A DNA stretch of 64,000 bases from Runella zeae DSM 19591 (GCF_000423565.1 NZ_AUIF01000010.1:186001-250000), one strand, 5' to 3'; positions 44,410 through 52,545 are shown, counted from the stretch's first letter. Notes: generated from the letters alone by a model not told the origin. Translations and numbers: made by a program.

Positions 44410-44449
44410 TTATGTGCCATTTTAGGACGACCAACAATTAAGTAGAAAT

Positions 44450-45172
44450 ATGACAGTAAAAGAACATTATGACAACCACCTTGGACACTTTTATTCTTGG
44501 ATGACAGGTGACTTTCATACAAAGACAAACGAATTCAAAAGTTTGCTTACCGATAACTTCATAAGACCGACATCAAACAAAATCGCAATTGACCTTGGAG
44601 CGGGACACGGACTTCAAAGTATTCCACTTGCGGAGGTTGGCTTCCAAGTTTTGGCAATTGACTTTAACCAACAGCTTTTGGACGAACTTAAAGTAAATTC
44701 AAAAGATTTAGATGTAACAGTAATCAATGACGACATTAAAAATGTAGAAACATTTGCCGATAAACCAGAATTGATTATTTGTTGCGGGGACACTTTATCA
44801 CATTTGGACAACAAAATTGAAATTAAAACTTTTATATCAAACATTGTAAAGTCATTGGACAAAAATGGCAAACTCATTCTTTCATTTCGTGACTACTCGA
44901 CTAAATTGACAGGAATAGACAGATTTATACCTGTAAAAAGTGATGACAACAAAATCTTGACGTGTATTCTTGATTATGAAGACGAATTTGTAAATGTAAC
45001 AGACCTTTTGCACGAAAGAACTGATAATGTATGGAAACAAAAAGTTAGCACCTATAAAAAAGTTAGACTTTTGACAAATGAAATAGTTGAACATTTGGAA
45101 GCAAATGGGATGACGATAAAATTCAATCAAATTATAAATAGGCTGACAACAATATTAGCAAGTAAGGAATGA
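44450..45172 (+). CDS. Class I SAM-dependent methyltransferase (cassette 1)
   Basis: 240 residues. The Rossmann methyltransferase motifs are clear: IAIDLGAGHGLQSIPLAEVGFQVLAID (motif I and the acidic loop), VTVINDDIKNV, LIICCGDTLSHLDN (motif IV) and KSLDKNGKLILSFRDYS. The acceptor is unknown. The gene fills cassette 1, beginning 40 bases after the cassette edge and ending 13 bases before the attC-like palindrome. That tight fit is typical of integron cassettes, which carry one gene with little else. Confidence 0.85.
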   Translation: MTVKEHYDNHLGHFYSWMTGDFHTKTNEFKSLLTDNFIRPTSNKIAIDLGAGHGLQSIPLAEVGFQVLAIDFNQQLLDELKVNSKDLDVTVINDDIKNVETFADKPELIICCGDTLSHLDNKIEIKTFISNIVKSLDKNGKLILSFRDYSTKLTGIDRFIPVKSDDNKILTCILDYEDEFVNVTDLLHERTDNVWKQKVSTYKKVRLLTNEIVEHLEANGMTIKFNQIINRLTTILASKE

Positions 45173-45185
45173 CGAGAGGAAAAAC

Positions 45186-45322
45186 GGCACATAACATCGG
45201 TTTGGCAATATGGCGGCTGAAGTGCTTCTATGAAACATTGGTGCAAGGTTCAACAGCAGTAATTCTAATGAACTTTTGTGCTAATAATCCGCCACATCGC
45301 CAAGCCGGAAACCGTTAGCGGC
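45186..45322 (+). other. attC-like recombination site a
   Basis: 137-bp imperfect palindrome. Outer arms are GGCACATAAC (R'' position) and GTTAGCGGC (R'); inner arms CGGTTTGGC and GCCAAGCCG (L'' and L') pair with one G-T; GGCGG and CCGCC pair further in. The centre has AAGTGCTT and AACTTTTGTGCT, which also occur in site b. Predicted crossover is G45314^TT. Confidence 0.72.
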
Positions 45323-45371
45323 AAGCATTGACGACATTGGCAAGCAGACATTTTTGAAATAAAAATAGAAC

Positions 45372-46157
45372 ATGAGCAGAGACAATTTTCCCAAACCGAC
45401 AGTGAAAAAGTTAGCAGAAAGGGCACATTACATTTGCAGTAATCCTGACTGTAAAAAAATGACTGTTGGTCCACATACCGACCCAAACAAGTCAACCATA
45501 ACAGGAATTGCTGCCCATATTTGTGGGGCGAAAGACGGAGCAAAATCACCTCGTTACGACAAAAACCAAACTTCAGACGAACGAAAAAGTATTGACAATG
45601 GAATTTGGCTATGCCATGATTGCAGCGACATGGTTGACAAGGACGAAAAGTATTATCCAGCGACTTTGCTCAGACAATGGAAAAAAACTCATGAGGAGTT
45701 TATTAAAACATTGCAGACAAAAGGTTTTGCATCAACTCTTGAACTTCTCAAACCAACGACAATTGAAATTGATTTAAGCAAGCAACTACTCAATTTTTTT
45801 GACGACCGTAGAATTTTATATGACCTATATGAAAAGGAGGTTCCTTCACATGGACTTCGTTCTGTTTTAGCAATTAGAGCAGAGTTAACAAATATCAAAA
45901 AACAACTTGGTGAAGCAACATCTTTGTATTTAAAAATTGAGCAAATGTTAGCCGCCTGCAAAAAATTTCACAATGAACTCAACCACATTGACCTTGACCA
46001 ACTTCGGTGCGACAGTAAAAACCCTGATTGGATAAAGTTTGTAACGACACTTTCAGAGCTAAGAAAAGTATTCGGTATCCATATTGCCGAACTTAGCAAC
46101 AAATACAAAATAAAAATCAGTGCTGACTTGCAACAAATACTTCCAACGACAACCTAA
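45372..46157 (+). CDS. HNH-type nuclease domain protein, putative defence gene (cassette 2)
   Basis: 261 residues. The N-terminal 95 residues form an HNH/zinc module: Cys22-x4-Cys27 (ICSNPDC), the His of GIAAHICGA (His49), Asn76 in DNGIWLCHDC, and the Cys81/Cys84 pair. The C-terminal 165 residues are helical and unassigned (LRQWKKTHEEF..; VLAIRAELTNIKKQLGEA). HNH modules cut DNA, and this N-terminal form recurs in multi-domain anti-phage proteins; here the C-terminal part would be the sensor or partner region. The defence role is inferred. It is the only gene in cassette 2. Confidence 0.78.
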   Translation: MSRDNFPKPTVKKLAERAHYICSNPDCKKMTVGPHTDPNKSTITGIAAHICGAKDGAKSPRYDKNQTSDERKSIDNGIWLCHDCSDMVDKDEKYYPATLLRQWKKTHEEFIKTLQTKGFASTLELLKPTTIEIDLSKQLLNFFDDRRILYDLYEKEVPSHGLRSVLAIRAELTNIKKQLGEATSLYLKIEQMLAACKKFHNELNHIDLDQLRCDSKNPDWIKFVTTLSELRKVFGIHIAELSNKYKIKISADLQQILPTTT

Positions 46158-46216
46158 TGACAGAAAAAGCAATAATTAAAAATAGAGATACTACACTTCG
46201 GACAGACAGTATGCCA

Positions 46217-46355
46217 GCCGCTAACATGGGTTTGGCGTCATGCGGGGTGAAGTGCTTAAATTCAAGTGCAGTTTTTCAAATCAACTTTTGTGCTGGGTTG
46301 ACAGTTTTTTGCCCTGAAATCCCGCACGAACGCCAAGCCCAAAAAAGTTGGAAGC
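46217..46355 (+). other. attC-like recombination site b
   Basis: 139-bp imperfect palindrome homologous to site a. Outer arms are GCCGCTAAC and GTTGGAAGC, inner arms GGGTTTGGCG and CGCCAAGCCC, then TGCGGG and CCCGCA. It shares AAGTGCTT and AACTTTTGTGCT in the centre. Predicted crossover is G46347^TT. Confidence 0.72.
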
Positions 46356-46372
46356 AACATAAATAAATAAAA

Positions 46373-47494
46373 ATGGGTTTCACAAGAGCATTATACTATC
46401 CGACAATTGACATTGGTAATTGGGATTGGGCAAAGTCAGCCGCTTTATTTTGGGATACTATCCATACAATTGTCCCTCAATCAATGAATGACCCGTACAC
46501 AAGTAACGTGACAAGAGCAATGCGTGATGAAGGTGTGCTTCTCCCATTAAACGTCAGCCCAGAAATGGGACTTATAAACGAATTGGCAGGAGATGTTCAA
46601 AGATTTCTCCAAACGAATGAGGGTTTTGATTTTATGGTAAAAGGAAAAGAAAATGAAACTTTTATCCATAAAGACAAATTACCAAGAGAATTAGATAGGA
46701 TTGTAGATATTCACCCAGAAAAAATGCCTTATGAAATTCAAATAGTATTGAGAGAAAATCTTTCGAAAAGTGGCTGGATGAGTGTTGATAGACGCTTTGC
46801 AAGATTTTATATGAGTTTACTTGCAAATAAAATTTGTGATACCGAGCGGTTGGTTTTGTTGACTGATGACGAACAAGCATCAAATTTAACGGAAAAAGCA
46901 AGAATTGATAATCAAATGCAAGTAATCCGAAGCCGAGAACATTTTTATGAAAGAGATGAAAGAACTACATTACATTTAAGTGAAGGTTTGCTTTCAAATC
47001 TTGCAGTTCGAGGAATTCGATTTTCTCCTGATACCAATGTAACCGATGTAATTCGGTTCAAGAGAAACCATCAAGACGAACTAGGTTTGTTCAGAGCAAA
47101 TTTAACGAAATTGGTCAAAGATATTCCAAAAAATGTATCATTTGAACAATTGCAACAGCAAGTAAACGATATATACATAAATGAATTTGTTCCCTCCTAC
47201 AATAATCTTAAACGAGCATTGGAAGGTTCAAGATTTAAGTGGATTGCGGATAATGTAATGAAAATATCATTTTTCTCGACAGGTGCTACGGCTGTTCCAA
47301 CTTTGATGTTAGGTGCAAGTATTCCACAAGCATTAATTGCAGGAGCGGGTGTTTCACTTATTTCATCAATCGTTTCCTACAATGCAGATAAGGCAGAAAA
47401 GTTGAGAAACAGTCCATTTTCCTACCTATACTCTGCGGAAAGGCAATTGAGTAAAGAGGATTTTTCAAAAGCACTTATGAGAAGGGTGTTCTGA
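46373..47494 (+). CDS. DUF6236-like protein with C-terminal membrane segments (cassette 3)
   Basis: 373 residues. The start GFTRALYYPTIDIGNWDWAKSAALFWDTIHTIVP is what I recall as typical of DUF6236 proteins. A long helical middle follows, and near the C-terminus two hydrophobic stretches (FFSTGATAVPTLMLGAS and ALIAGAGVSLISSIVSYN) suggest a membrane hairpin. The biochemical role is unknown; the family tends to appear in accessory regions. It begins 25 bases after the predicted crossover of site b, but no matching palindrome follows its stop codon. Confidence 0.72.
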   Translation: MGFTRALYYPTIDIGNWDWAKSAALFWDTIHTIVPQSMNDPYTSNVTRAMRDEGVLLPLNVSPEMGLINELAGDVQRFLQTNEGFDFMVKGKENETFIHKDKLPRELDRIVDIHPEKMPYEIQIVLRENLSKSGWMSVDRRFARFYMSLLANKICDTERLVLLTDDEQASNLTEKARIDNQMQVIRSREHFYERDERTTLHLSEGLLSNLAVRGIRFSPDTNVTDVIRFKRNHQDELGLFRANLTKLVKDIPKNVSFEQLQQQVNDIYINEFVPSYNNLKRALEGSRFKWIADNVMKISFFSTGATAVPTLMLGASIPQALIAGAGVSLISSIVSYNADKAEKLRNSPFSYLYSAERQLSKEDFSKALMRRVF

Positions 47495-47553
47495 CAAATC
47501 ATGGTCGCCCAGACAGCCATTAGCTGTCACTCAAAAAATAACAACAAAGAGTC

Positions 47554-48165
47554 TTGAAGAACAAACGGTTTCTTATTATAACCATTATTTTCTTTCTTTT
47601 AGTAAATACAACTTACTATTGGGAAGGAAAACTTGGACTTTTGACCTTCCCAGCTTTTATATTTTTATCCATAGTTTTCGTTTGGCTTTTTATCACTTTG
47701 CTTAGGCAACTCTACACCGCAACAAAAGAAAAATTTAAAGACCCCGAAAGAAATTATAAAATTATCGCGTTGGCAATTGTTTTGACACTGACAATACTTA
47801 AACCAAATGGTTTGGTAGATTTTGACGAACTTAAAGGCGCTGATATCTTAATCGCAACACGCGAAGGCGGTGGTAATTGTACTACGATTTTAAAGCTAAA
47901 AGAAAACTACGATTTTAGACAACGAAATGTTTGCTTTGGTATTACAGAAGTTACGGGAACATTCAAGATTTCAAACGACACCATTTTTTTTAAAGCATCA
48001 GATTTCACATGGGGAAAGAATAAATACTTTGATTTCGCAATAATTAAACCCACAAAATACGGCGACCAAGGTAATACCTTAGATTTGGTACTATTCAACA
48101 AAAATGACACTACTGCCTACCAACTTGACATCATTAAAAATGAGTTGACGATGATGCGAAAATAA
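47554..48165 (+). CDS. Hypothetical membrane-anchored protein
   Basis: 203 residues starting at TTG (MKNKRFLIITIIFFLLVNTTYY in translation); no ATG is near. Two or three membrane helices occupy about 5-20, 28-50 and 69-82. The rest is a beta-rich soluble part (GADILIATREGGGNCTTILKL; FGITEVTGTFKISNDTIFFKAS). I do not know the family. The last codons lie inside the 98-bp direct repeat that recurs at tRNA-Arg, and a terminator follows at once. Confidence 0.6.
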   Translation: MKNKRFLIITIIFFLLVNTTYYWEGKLGLLTFPAFIFLSIVFVWLFITLLRQLYTATKEKFKDPERNYKIIALAIVLTLTILKPNGLVDFDELKGADILIATREGGGNCTTILKLKENYDFRQRNVCFGITEVTGTFKISNDTIFFKASDFTWGKNKYFDFAIIKPTKYGDQGNTLDLVLFNKNDTTAYQLDIIKNELTMMRK

Positions 48166-48250
48166 ACAAAAAACCCCTTAAACTGCTCATTTAAGGGGTT
48201 TTTTGTATCAGCACGAATTGCCATAAACTTAAAAAGTAACCTCAGTCGGA
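48153..48250 (+). repeat. 98-bp direct repeat, copy A
   Basis: About 91 of 98 bases match 51118-51215, exactly 2965 bases further on. It includes the end of the preceding gene (ATGCGAAAATAA), a complete terminator, and at its right end a degenerate copy (TAACCTCAGTCGGA) of the tRNA-Arg 3' end. Confidence 0.85.
48168..48204. terminator. Intrinsic terminator within direct repeat A
   Basis: AAAAAACCCCTTAAA pairs perfectly with TTTAAGGGGTTTTTT over a 7-base loop, with A and T runs for both directions. It ends the 47554 gene. Confidence 0.9.
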
Positions 48251-48380
48251 TTTTTTTAACTAAATCACAAACAATTAAAATCAAGAGGTTACATCATAAA
48301 ATTATAGTTTAGAACGGCCAATAGCCAATACCCGCCTCAAATTCATTGAAGCGGGTAAAAAATCCTTACGCCTTATTATT

Positions 48381-49928
48381 TTAATTTAGCACAACTCGCT
48401 GAACAACTAACTTATCTCCAGCCGTTTCATTATTTGTTATGTGAAGATAATATACCCCTCTAGGTAAGTCTTCAACATTAATAGTAAGAATGCCGTCCGC
48501 TTTTAAAGATTTTTTCTCAAACGCATCTCTTACATCAACTGTTCGCATTTTTTTTGTTGATTTTTCCTCAAATAAATCCACCCGTTGAGGTAATGTCTTT
48601 TTATTTTTAGTTTCTCCTAATTCAATACTAATTTGATTGGTAACTGGATTTGGATAGACTGCATATCTGGCAAAACAATTATCTACACAGACCGTTATAC
48701 CATCACTATATGTACCACATCGATTTGTGAAATCTATGTCTATGCCATAGCAATCATTAACATAAGAATTGAAATATGCTGTTCCATTGCTATAACCGGT
48801 TAAATAAGCGTTAGAGCCGTTACCGCTAGTGATTTCCCAATTATAACTGGTCGCCCCTTCATTAAGGGCTGTAAAATAGATACTTGCCCCATTACACATA
48901 TTTCCATAAAATGGGCTACCATTTGCGAGCATACTTGAGTAGGTAGGGAGCCCTAAATGTATTTGGGCGGAAGCCGCATTATTACTTTCGGCTCCACAGG
49001 CGGATGAATAAGATTTGACAGAGTACGTTCCTGGGCCATTTCCTGCCCCTGTTAATGTAACGCTTGAACCTGTAGCCGAGGTACTACCATTTACTCTAGC
49101 ACTACCCGTAGCTGTCCAATTGTAAGAAGTGGCATTTGAAGCAGAAGCCGTTAATGTAGCACTCTCTGAAGCGCAAAGATGTGTACTACTAGGGGAGCCG
49201 CTAAAACTGATGCTTGGCGTACTTGGGAAATTATTAATTGACAAATTAGTGGTTTTATTTTGGTCATTGAAATCTGGCGCATCTGAACGTTTAGCAGTTA
49301 CTTTAAGATTACCACCAGTCGAACCACTAGTTGTAACATTAATAGAGTTTGTAGAACTACTTCCTGACCAACCACTGGGAAGTTCCCATACATATCCAGT
49401 AGCATTAGTAACAGCATCTACAGAAGCTGTAAAAGAGCCACATGATACTGATGCAGAAGACCCCACAGGTGAGCCATTGATTTTAATATCACCTACTGCC
49501 CCAAGATATCGAATGGCAATAGTATGCTCCGACGATTTACCATTATTAGCAGCAGCACCTCCTGTGCAGTCTTTTACAGTGATTTTTACTTTTCCATTTC
49601 CATTCTCATTCTTGAAATAAATGTTTTGTACATACCCTCCAGCATCATATGAAACAGTTTTTGTACTTTGTCCCCCAATATACTGAATCCACCCATTTGT
49701 TACTTCCCAATCAAAATTACAACCAGAGGCAAAAGCAGTGGTGCTACTAAGAGTATATACGTTAATATCCTTAGGTGGAATAGAAACCGAGTAGGGAATT
49801 GGAACTATCGTTAGAGTTTGAGCAGAAACTCTTAATGCATTCATAAAAATCAACAAAAATACAGTGCTTTTAACTATATTACCCATATGAAATATAGTAT
49901 TACAAGAGATAAATGATACCTTTTTCAT
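48381..49928 (-). CDS. T9SS-exported adhesin-like protein with PKD-type beta repeats
   Basis: 515 residues. A signal peptide ends near RVSAQ (residue 37); Met15 (MGNIVKSTVFLL) is an equally plausible start with a more usual signal length. The body is Ser/Thr/Asn-rich and repeats Ig/PKD-like segments (NATGYVWELPSGWSGSSSTNSINV; NATSYNWTATGSARVNG; GATSYNWEITSGNG). The C-terminus is a type IX sorting domain: YAVYPNPVTNQISIELGE and a last strand LPRGVYYLHITNNE. It is secreted and anchored to or released from the surface. It lies between the two direct repeats, downstream of a barrel gene. Confidence 0.85.
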   Translation of the reverse strand: MKKVSFISCNTIFHMGNIVKSTVFLLIFMNALRVSAQTLTIVPIPYSVSIPPKDINVYTLSSTTAFASGCNFDWEVTNGWIQYIGGQSTKTVSYDAGGYVQNIYFKNENGNGKVKITVKDCTGGAAANNGKSSEHTIAIRYLGAVGDIKINGSPVGSSASVSCGSFTASVDAVTNATGYVWELPSGWSGSSSTNSINVTTSGSTGGNLKVTAKRSDAPDFNDQNKTTNLSINNFPSTPSISFSGSPSSTHLCASESATLTASASNATSYNWTATGSARVNGSTSATGSSVTLTGAGNGPGTYSVKSYSSACGAESNNAASAQIHLGLPTYSSMLANGSPFYGNMCNGASIYFTALNEGATSYNWEITSGNGSNAYLTGYSNGTAYFNSYVNDCYGIDIDFTNRCGTYSDGITVCVDNCFARYAVYPNPVTNQISIELGETKNKKTLPQRVDLFEEKSTKKMRTVDVRDAFEKKSLKADGILTINVEDLPRGVYYLHITNNETAGDKLVVQRVVLN

Positions 49929-49950
49929 AATTGTTTTACATTTAGAAAAG

Positions 49951-50607
49951 TTAAAAAATGATACTTAGGTTTATTGAAGAAAGTGGGCGCAATTCCACTC
50001 TGTGCGTAAGGATTCTTGTTCGATTTTTTCGATTAGCTTCGACATAAAGTCCATCCTCTGAAAAATTTTGAAAATGATAGTGTAACATCGACTCCACACC
50101 TATAGTTACATTCGGGAGCATGATATATTTAGCTCCTAAAACTGCATTCGCACCCATTAAAAACCCTTCTTCAAAATAATGTGTGGGGATATTTAAAGGG
50201 TCTAACTTATAAAGTTTTACAGAATAATACCCTCCTATTATTTCGGGGCCAGTATAAATCAAGAGCTTGTCTATCTTCTTGTAAAACTCTTTTCCAATTC
50301 CTAAAGTAATCTTTGCATTTAAGGGGCCATCTGCCAGATTGATGTAATCCGAAGTACTTAAATTTGTGTTTTTTGCCACAAAGTGAATCGTTGACCGTAA
50401 ACGAAGGGCACTTAGTCTATCATTTTTTGTTTTGTACTTCCTTAATACCAACTCATAATCAGAATTTTTGATAAGAATAGGTGTGATGGCTGTTGAAATT
50501 TCCCATTTAAAATTTTTTACATTGCTGTTTAACTGGGCATAAAGAATCGAGGTCGGTAGGATACACGCTACCATGTAAAAATACAGGGAGCAAAGAAACT
50601 TTTTCAT
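49951..50607 (-). CDS. Secreted beta-barrel-like protein
   Basis: 218 residues with a signal peptide (MKKFLCSLYFYMVACILPTSILYAQ). The rest reads as alternating strands (FKWEISTAITPILIKNSDYELVLR; LNAKITLGIGKEFYKK; LLIYTGPEIIGGYYSVKL; ANAVLGAKYIMLPNVTIGVESMLHYHF), ending with LSSINLSIIF and a terminal Phe, as in outer-membrane barrels. Its function is unknown. The T9SS cargo gene follows after 22 bases, so the two form an operon and may work together at the surface, as other T9SS protein pairs do. Confidence 0.7.
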   Translation of the reverse strand: MKKFLCSLYFYMVACILPTSILYAQLNSNVKNFKWEISTAITPILIKNSDYELVLRKYKTKNDRLSALRLRSTIHFVAKNTNLSTSDYINLADGPLNAKITLGIGKEFYKKIDKLLIYTGPEIIGGYYSVKLYKLDPLNIPTHYFEEGFLMGANAVLGAKYIMLPNVTIGVESMLHYHFQNFSEDGLYVEANRKNRTRILTHRVELRPLSSINLSIIF

Positions 50608-50998
50608 AATAAATTAGATAAATTAAGTCAATAATATTCCTTGCCTATCAATTATGGCTTTATGAAAGAACCATAATTAGTAGGCTATTTAGCCAAAACT
50701 TGGCAAGTCAAACAAATAGAAAGTAGGGAGGCTATAACTAAGAAATGCTATTCAAAGGTAGGTGAAAGAATTGTATAAAAAAATACTGGTTTTACGGTAT
50801 TTTTTTATACTTTATAAAAATAATTATAATAAAAAGCCAAGATAATAGATTTCAGAAAGCGATGTTTCTATTGAGAAATAGTTCACTCTAATATTCCGCA
50901 AAACTATTTGATAGCAAATTTTAAACTCGGCTTGAAAAGCTTGCCCTCTGAACCAATGAATTTAATCCCAAACTCTAAAACTATGAACAATATACTAC
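50608..50998. other. Gene-free region with two inverted repeats
   Basis: AATTATGG (50650-50657) pairs with CCATAATT (50671-50678). GTATAAAAAAATAC (50773-50786) pairs exactly with 50797-50810. They lie upstream of the minus-strand barrel gene, where its promoter should be. Nothing else is visible. Confidence 0.55.
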
Positions 50999-51109
50999 AT
51001 GAAAGATACCCCCCCAAAAAAACCAAAGCCTCCAATACCGCCTGAAGGTCACCTCAAAATCACGAAACTGCTGAAACATTTTACTGAAACATTTTTAGAT
51101 TTATGGTGA
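50999..51109 (+). CDS. Possible small ORF or gene remnant
   Basis: 36 residues with a Lys/Pro-rich start (MKDTPPKKPKPPIPPEG) and a helical end (HLKITKLLKHFTETFLDLW). It stops just before direct repeat B. It may be a short gene or the broken end of one; there is no other support. Confidence 0.22.
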   Translation: MKDTPPKKPKPPIPPEGHLKITKLLKHFTETFLDLW

Positions 51110-51117
51110 TGCGTGGC

Positions 51118-51215
51118 GATGCGAAAATAAACAAAAAACCCCTTAAACTGCTCATTTAAGGGGTTTTTTGTATCACCACGAATTGCCATGAACTTAAAAA
51201 GTGACCTCGACGGGA
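51118..51215 (+). repeat. 98-bp direct repeat, copy B, running into tRNA-Arg
   Basis: Second copy of the repeat at 48153-48250. Its last 14 bases are the 3' end of the tRNA-Arg gene (minus strand), so the tRNA end is part of the duplicated sequence. Confidence 0.85.
51133..51169. terminator. Intrinsic terminator within direct repeat B
   Basis: Same perfect 15-bp hairpin as at 48168-48204, with A and T runs on both sides. Here it would end the minus-strand tRNA-Arg transcript, about 35 bases beyond the tRNA. Confidence 0.88.
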
Positions 51216-51273
51216 ATCGAACCCATATCAAGCGTTTAGGAAACGCTTATTCTATCCGTTGAACTACGAGGTC
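51202..51273 (-). tRNA. tRNA-Arg, anticodon CCT
   Basis: On the minus strand the sequence folds as a cloverleaf: acceptor GACCTCG pairs with CGAGGTC, the T arm has GGGTTCGATTCCC, and the anticodon stem AGCGT/ACGCT encloses TTCCTAA, giving CCT. The discriminator is A; CCA is not encoded. It reads AGG codons. Confidence 0.95.
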
Positions 51274-51309
51274 TAACCTTTGGGTTATTTGCCCGCAAAT
51301 TTCAGAAAA

Positions 51310-52545
51310 CTATTCGGCAAAATCAAAGTCTGTGAAGGGCATATTCAACCAATTTGGATAAATCATGAAATGTTTGCTCTTCACAAGCTCAAATACTTTG
51401 GTTCGTAGCTCATCTAAATTCTCTTTGTTTTGGGCCGATACAAACACTACATGGTCCGCTTTTCCGGTAAGGTAGCTCTTTTTGAGTTTCTCCAAACTCA
51501 GGGCTTTGGTCTGTTGGATCACTACTTCCACGCCTTCGTTTTCTACTACTTCGTCAAAAGCTTCTTCTTTTGGGTGGTAGGCATCTATCTTATTGAAAAC
51601 CAACACCGTAGGCTTATCAGCGGCTTTGATTTCGGTCAGCGTTTGATTCACAATCTCGATTTGCTCCTCAAAAGAAGGATGTGAAATATCGACCACGTGC
51701 AGTAGCACATCGGCTTCGCGTACCTCATCCAGGGTAGATTTGAACGACTCAATGAGCGTAGTGGGTAGTTTTCGGATAAACCCAACGGTATCGGTCAGCA
51801 AAAAAGGGATATTGTCGAGCACTACTTTCCTGACGGTGGAGTCGACGGTAGCAAACAATTTGTTTTCGGCAAATACATCGGCTTTGGCCAAACGACGCAT
51901 CAGCGTAGATTTGCCCACGTTGGTATAACCCACCAAAGCGACCCGCACCAAGCGACTACGTTCTTTACGACGCGTAATGCTTTGTTTGTCGATTTTCTCC
52001 AATTTTTCTTTCAAAAACGCAATCCTGTCTTTCACAATCCGGCGGTCGGTCTCAAGCTCTTTCTCCCCCGGTCCACGCATCCCCACGCCCCCTTTTTGGC
52101 GGCTCAAGTGAGTCCACATCCGCGTCAAACGAGGATACATATACTGATACTGAGCCAATTCTACTTGGGTTTTTGCTTGGGCAGTTTGGGCGCGCATCGC
52201 AAAAATATCAAGTATCAACAAGCTCCTATCAAGTACTTTTATGTCTTTAAACTCAGCTTCAAGGTTTCGTACTTGCGACGGGATAAGCTCATCATCAAAA
52301 ATAATCATATCGACGGGATTGTCGGTCACAAAGATTTTGATGTCCTCTAAGCGCCCCTTTCCTACAAACGTCCGATTGTCGGGATATTCGAGTTTTTGGG
52401 TAAAGGTCTTGATGGTCTGAACCCCCAAAGTAGAAGCCAAAAAAGCCAACTCTTCCAAATATTCTTGGGTTTGCTCGGCGGTTTGGCGTTGGGTAGTTAC
52501 AGCTACTAATACGGCTGTTTCTTGTTTTTTTGCAGTTGATATCAT
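51310..52545 (-). CDS. hflX: Ribosome-associated GTPase HflX
   Basis: 411 residues. The N-terminal HflX domain ends in a glycine-rich linker (GVGMRGPGEKELETDRR), followed by the G domain: G1 GYTNVGKSTL, G3 DTVGF, G4 NKID, and the C-terminal region with VFVSAQNKENLDEL. HflX splits stalled or heat-damaged ribosomes using GTP. The start ATG at 52545 (MISTAKKQE) is the first in frame. The gene stands alone, reading toward the tRNA-Arg. Confidence 0.95.
   Translation of the reverse strand: MISTAKKQETAVLVAVTTQRQTAEQTQEYLEELAFLASTLGVQTIKTFTQKLEYPDNRTFVGKGRLEDIKIFVTDNPVDMIIFDDELIPSQVRNLEAEFKDIKVLDRSLLILDIFAMRAQTAQAKTQVELAQYQYMYPRLTRMWTHLSRQKGGVGMRGPGEKELETDRRIVKDRIAFLKEKLEKIDKQSITRRKERSRLVRVALVGYTNVGKSTLMRRLAKADVFAENKLFATVDSTVRKVVLDNIPFLLTDTVGFIRKLPTTLIESFKSTLDEVREADVLLHVVDISHPSFEEQIEIVNQTLTEIKAADKPTVLVFNKIDAYHPKEEAFDEVVENEGVEVVIQQTKALSLEKLKKSYLTGKADHVVFVSAQNKENLDELRTKVFELVKSKHFMIYPNWLNMPFTDFDFAE

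Larger units (their letters stand above)
43844..44449. other. 606-bp stretch without a convincing gene, rich in repeats
   Basis: This stretch holds a partial copy of the R-repeat start (43871-43901, TTTTTATAG..ATCTTCCC..GCTTAGC), a nested inverted repeat (TTGAAATCATT with AATGATTTTCAA, 43863-43941), a long hairpin (43984-44030), repeat R2 and the first cassette boundary. A 104-residue minus-strand frame (43937-44251) crosses several of these and is probably not a gene. Confidence 0.6.
44410..47494 (+). mobile_element. Integron-like gene cassette array without integrase
   Basis: Three single-gene units in one orientation: 44410-45314 (methyltransferase), 45315-46347 (HNH protein) and from 46348 (DUF6236 protein). 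The first two end in attC-like palindromes. The start of cassette 1 (GTTATGTGCC, 44409-44418) is the exact reverse complement of the inner arm of its own palindrome (GGCACATAAC, 45186-45195). Cassette 2 shows the same (GTTAGCGGC, 45314-45322, against GCCGCTAAC, 46217-46225). The third unit lacks its palindrome, so the array is truncated. Confidence 0.7.

Noticed and set aside
45186-46355. Palindromes as insertion-sequence ends
   Set aside because: No transposase or target-site duplications are present, both units lie in the same orientation, and the arm/start matching fits cassette recombination better.
46157-46366. 69-residue plus-strand frame overlapping the HNH stop codon
   Set aside because: Most of it is translation of the attC-like palindrome (site b), and its sequence shows no protein-like pattern. 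The ATGA overlap with the preceding stop is chance.
48153-51215. Direct repeats as an assembly duplication
   Set aside because: The copies differ at several positions, mainly at the tRNA end, which is not expected of an assembly artefact.
51049-51231. 60-residue minus-strand frame
   Set aside because: It covers the terminator and the tRNA-Arg 3' end.
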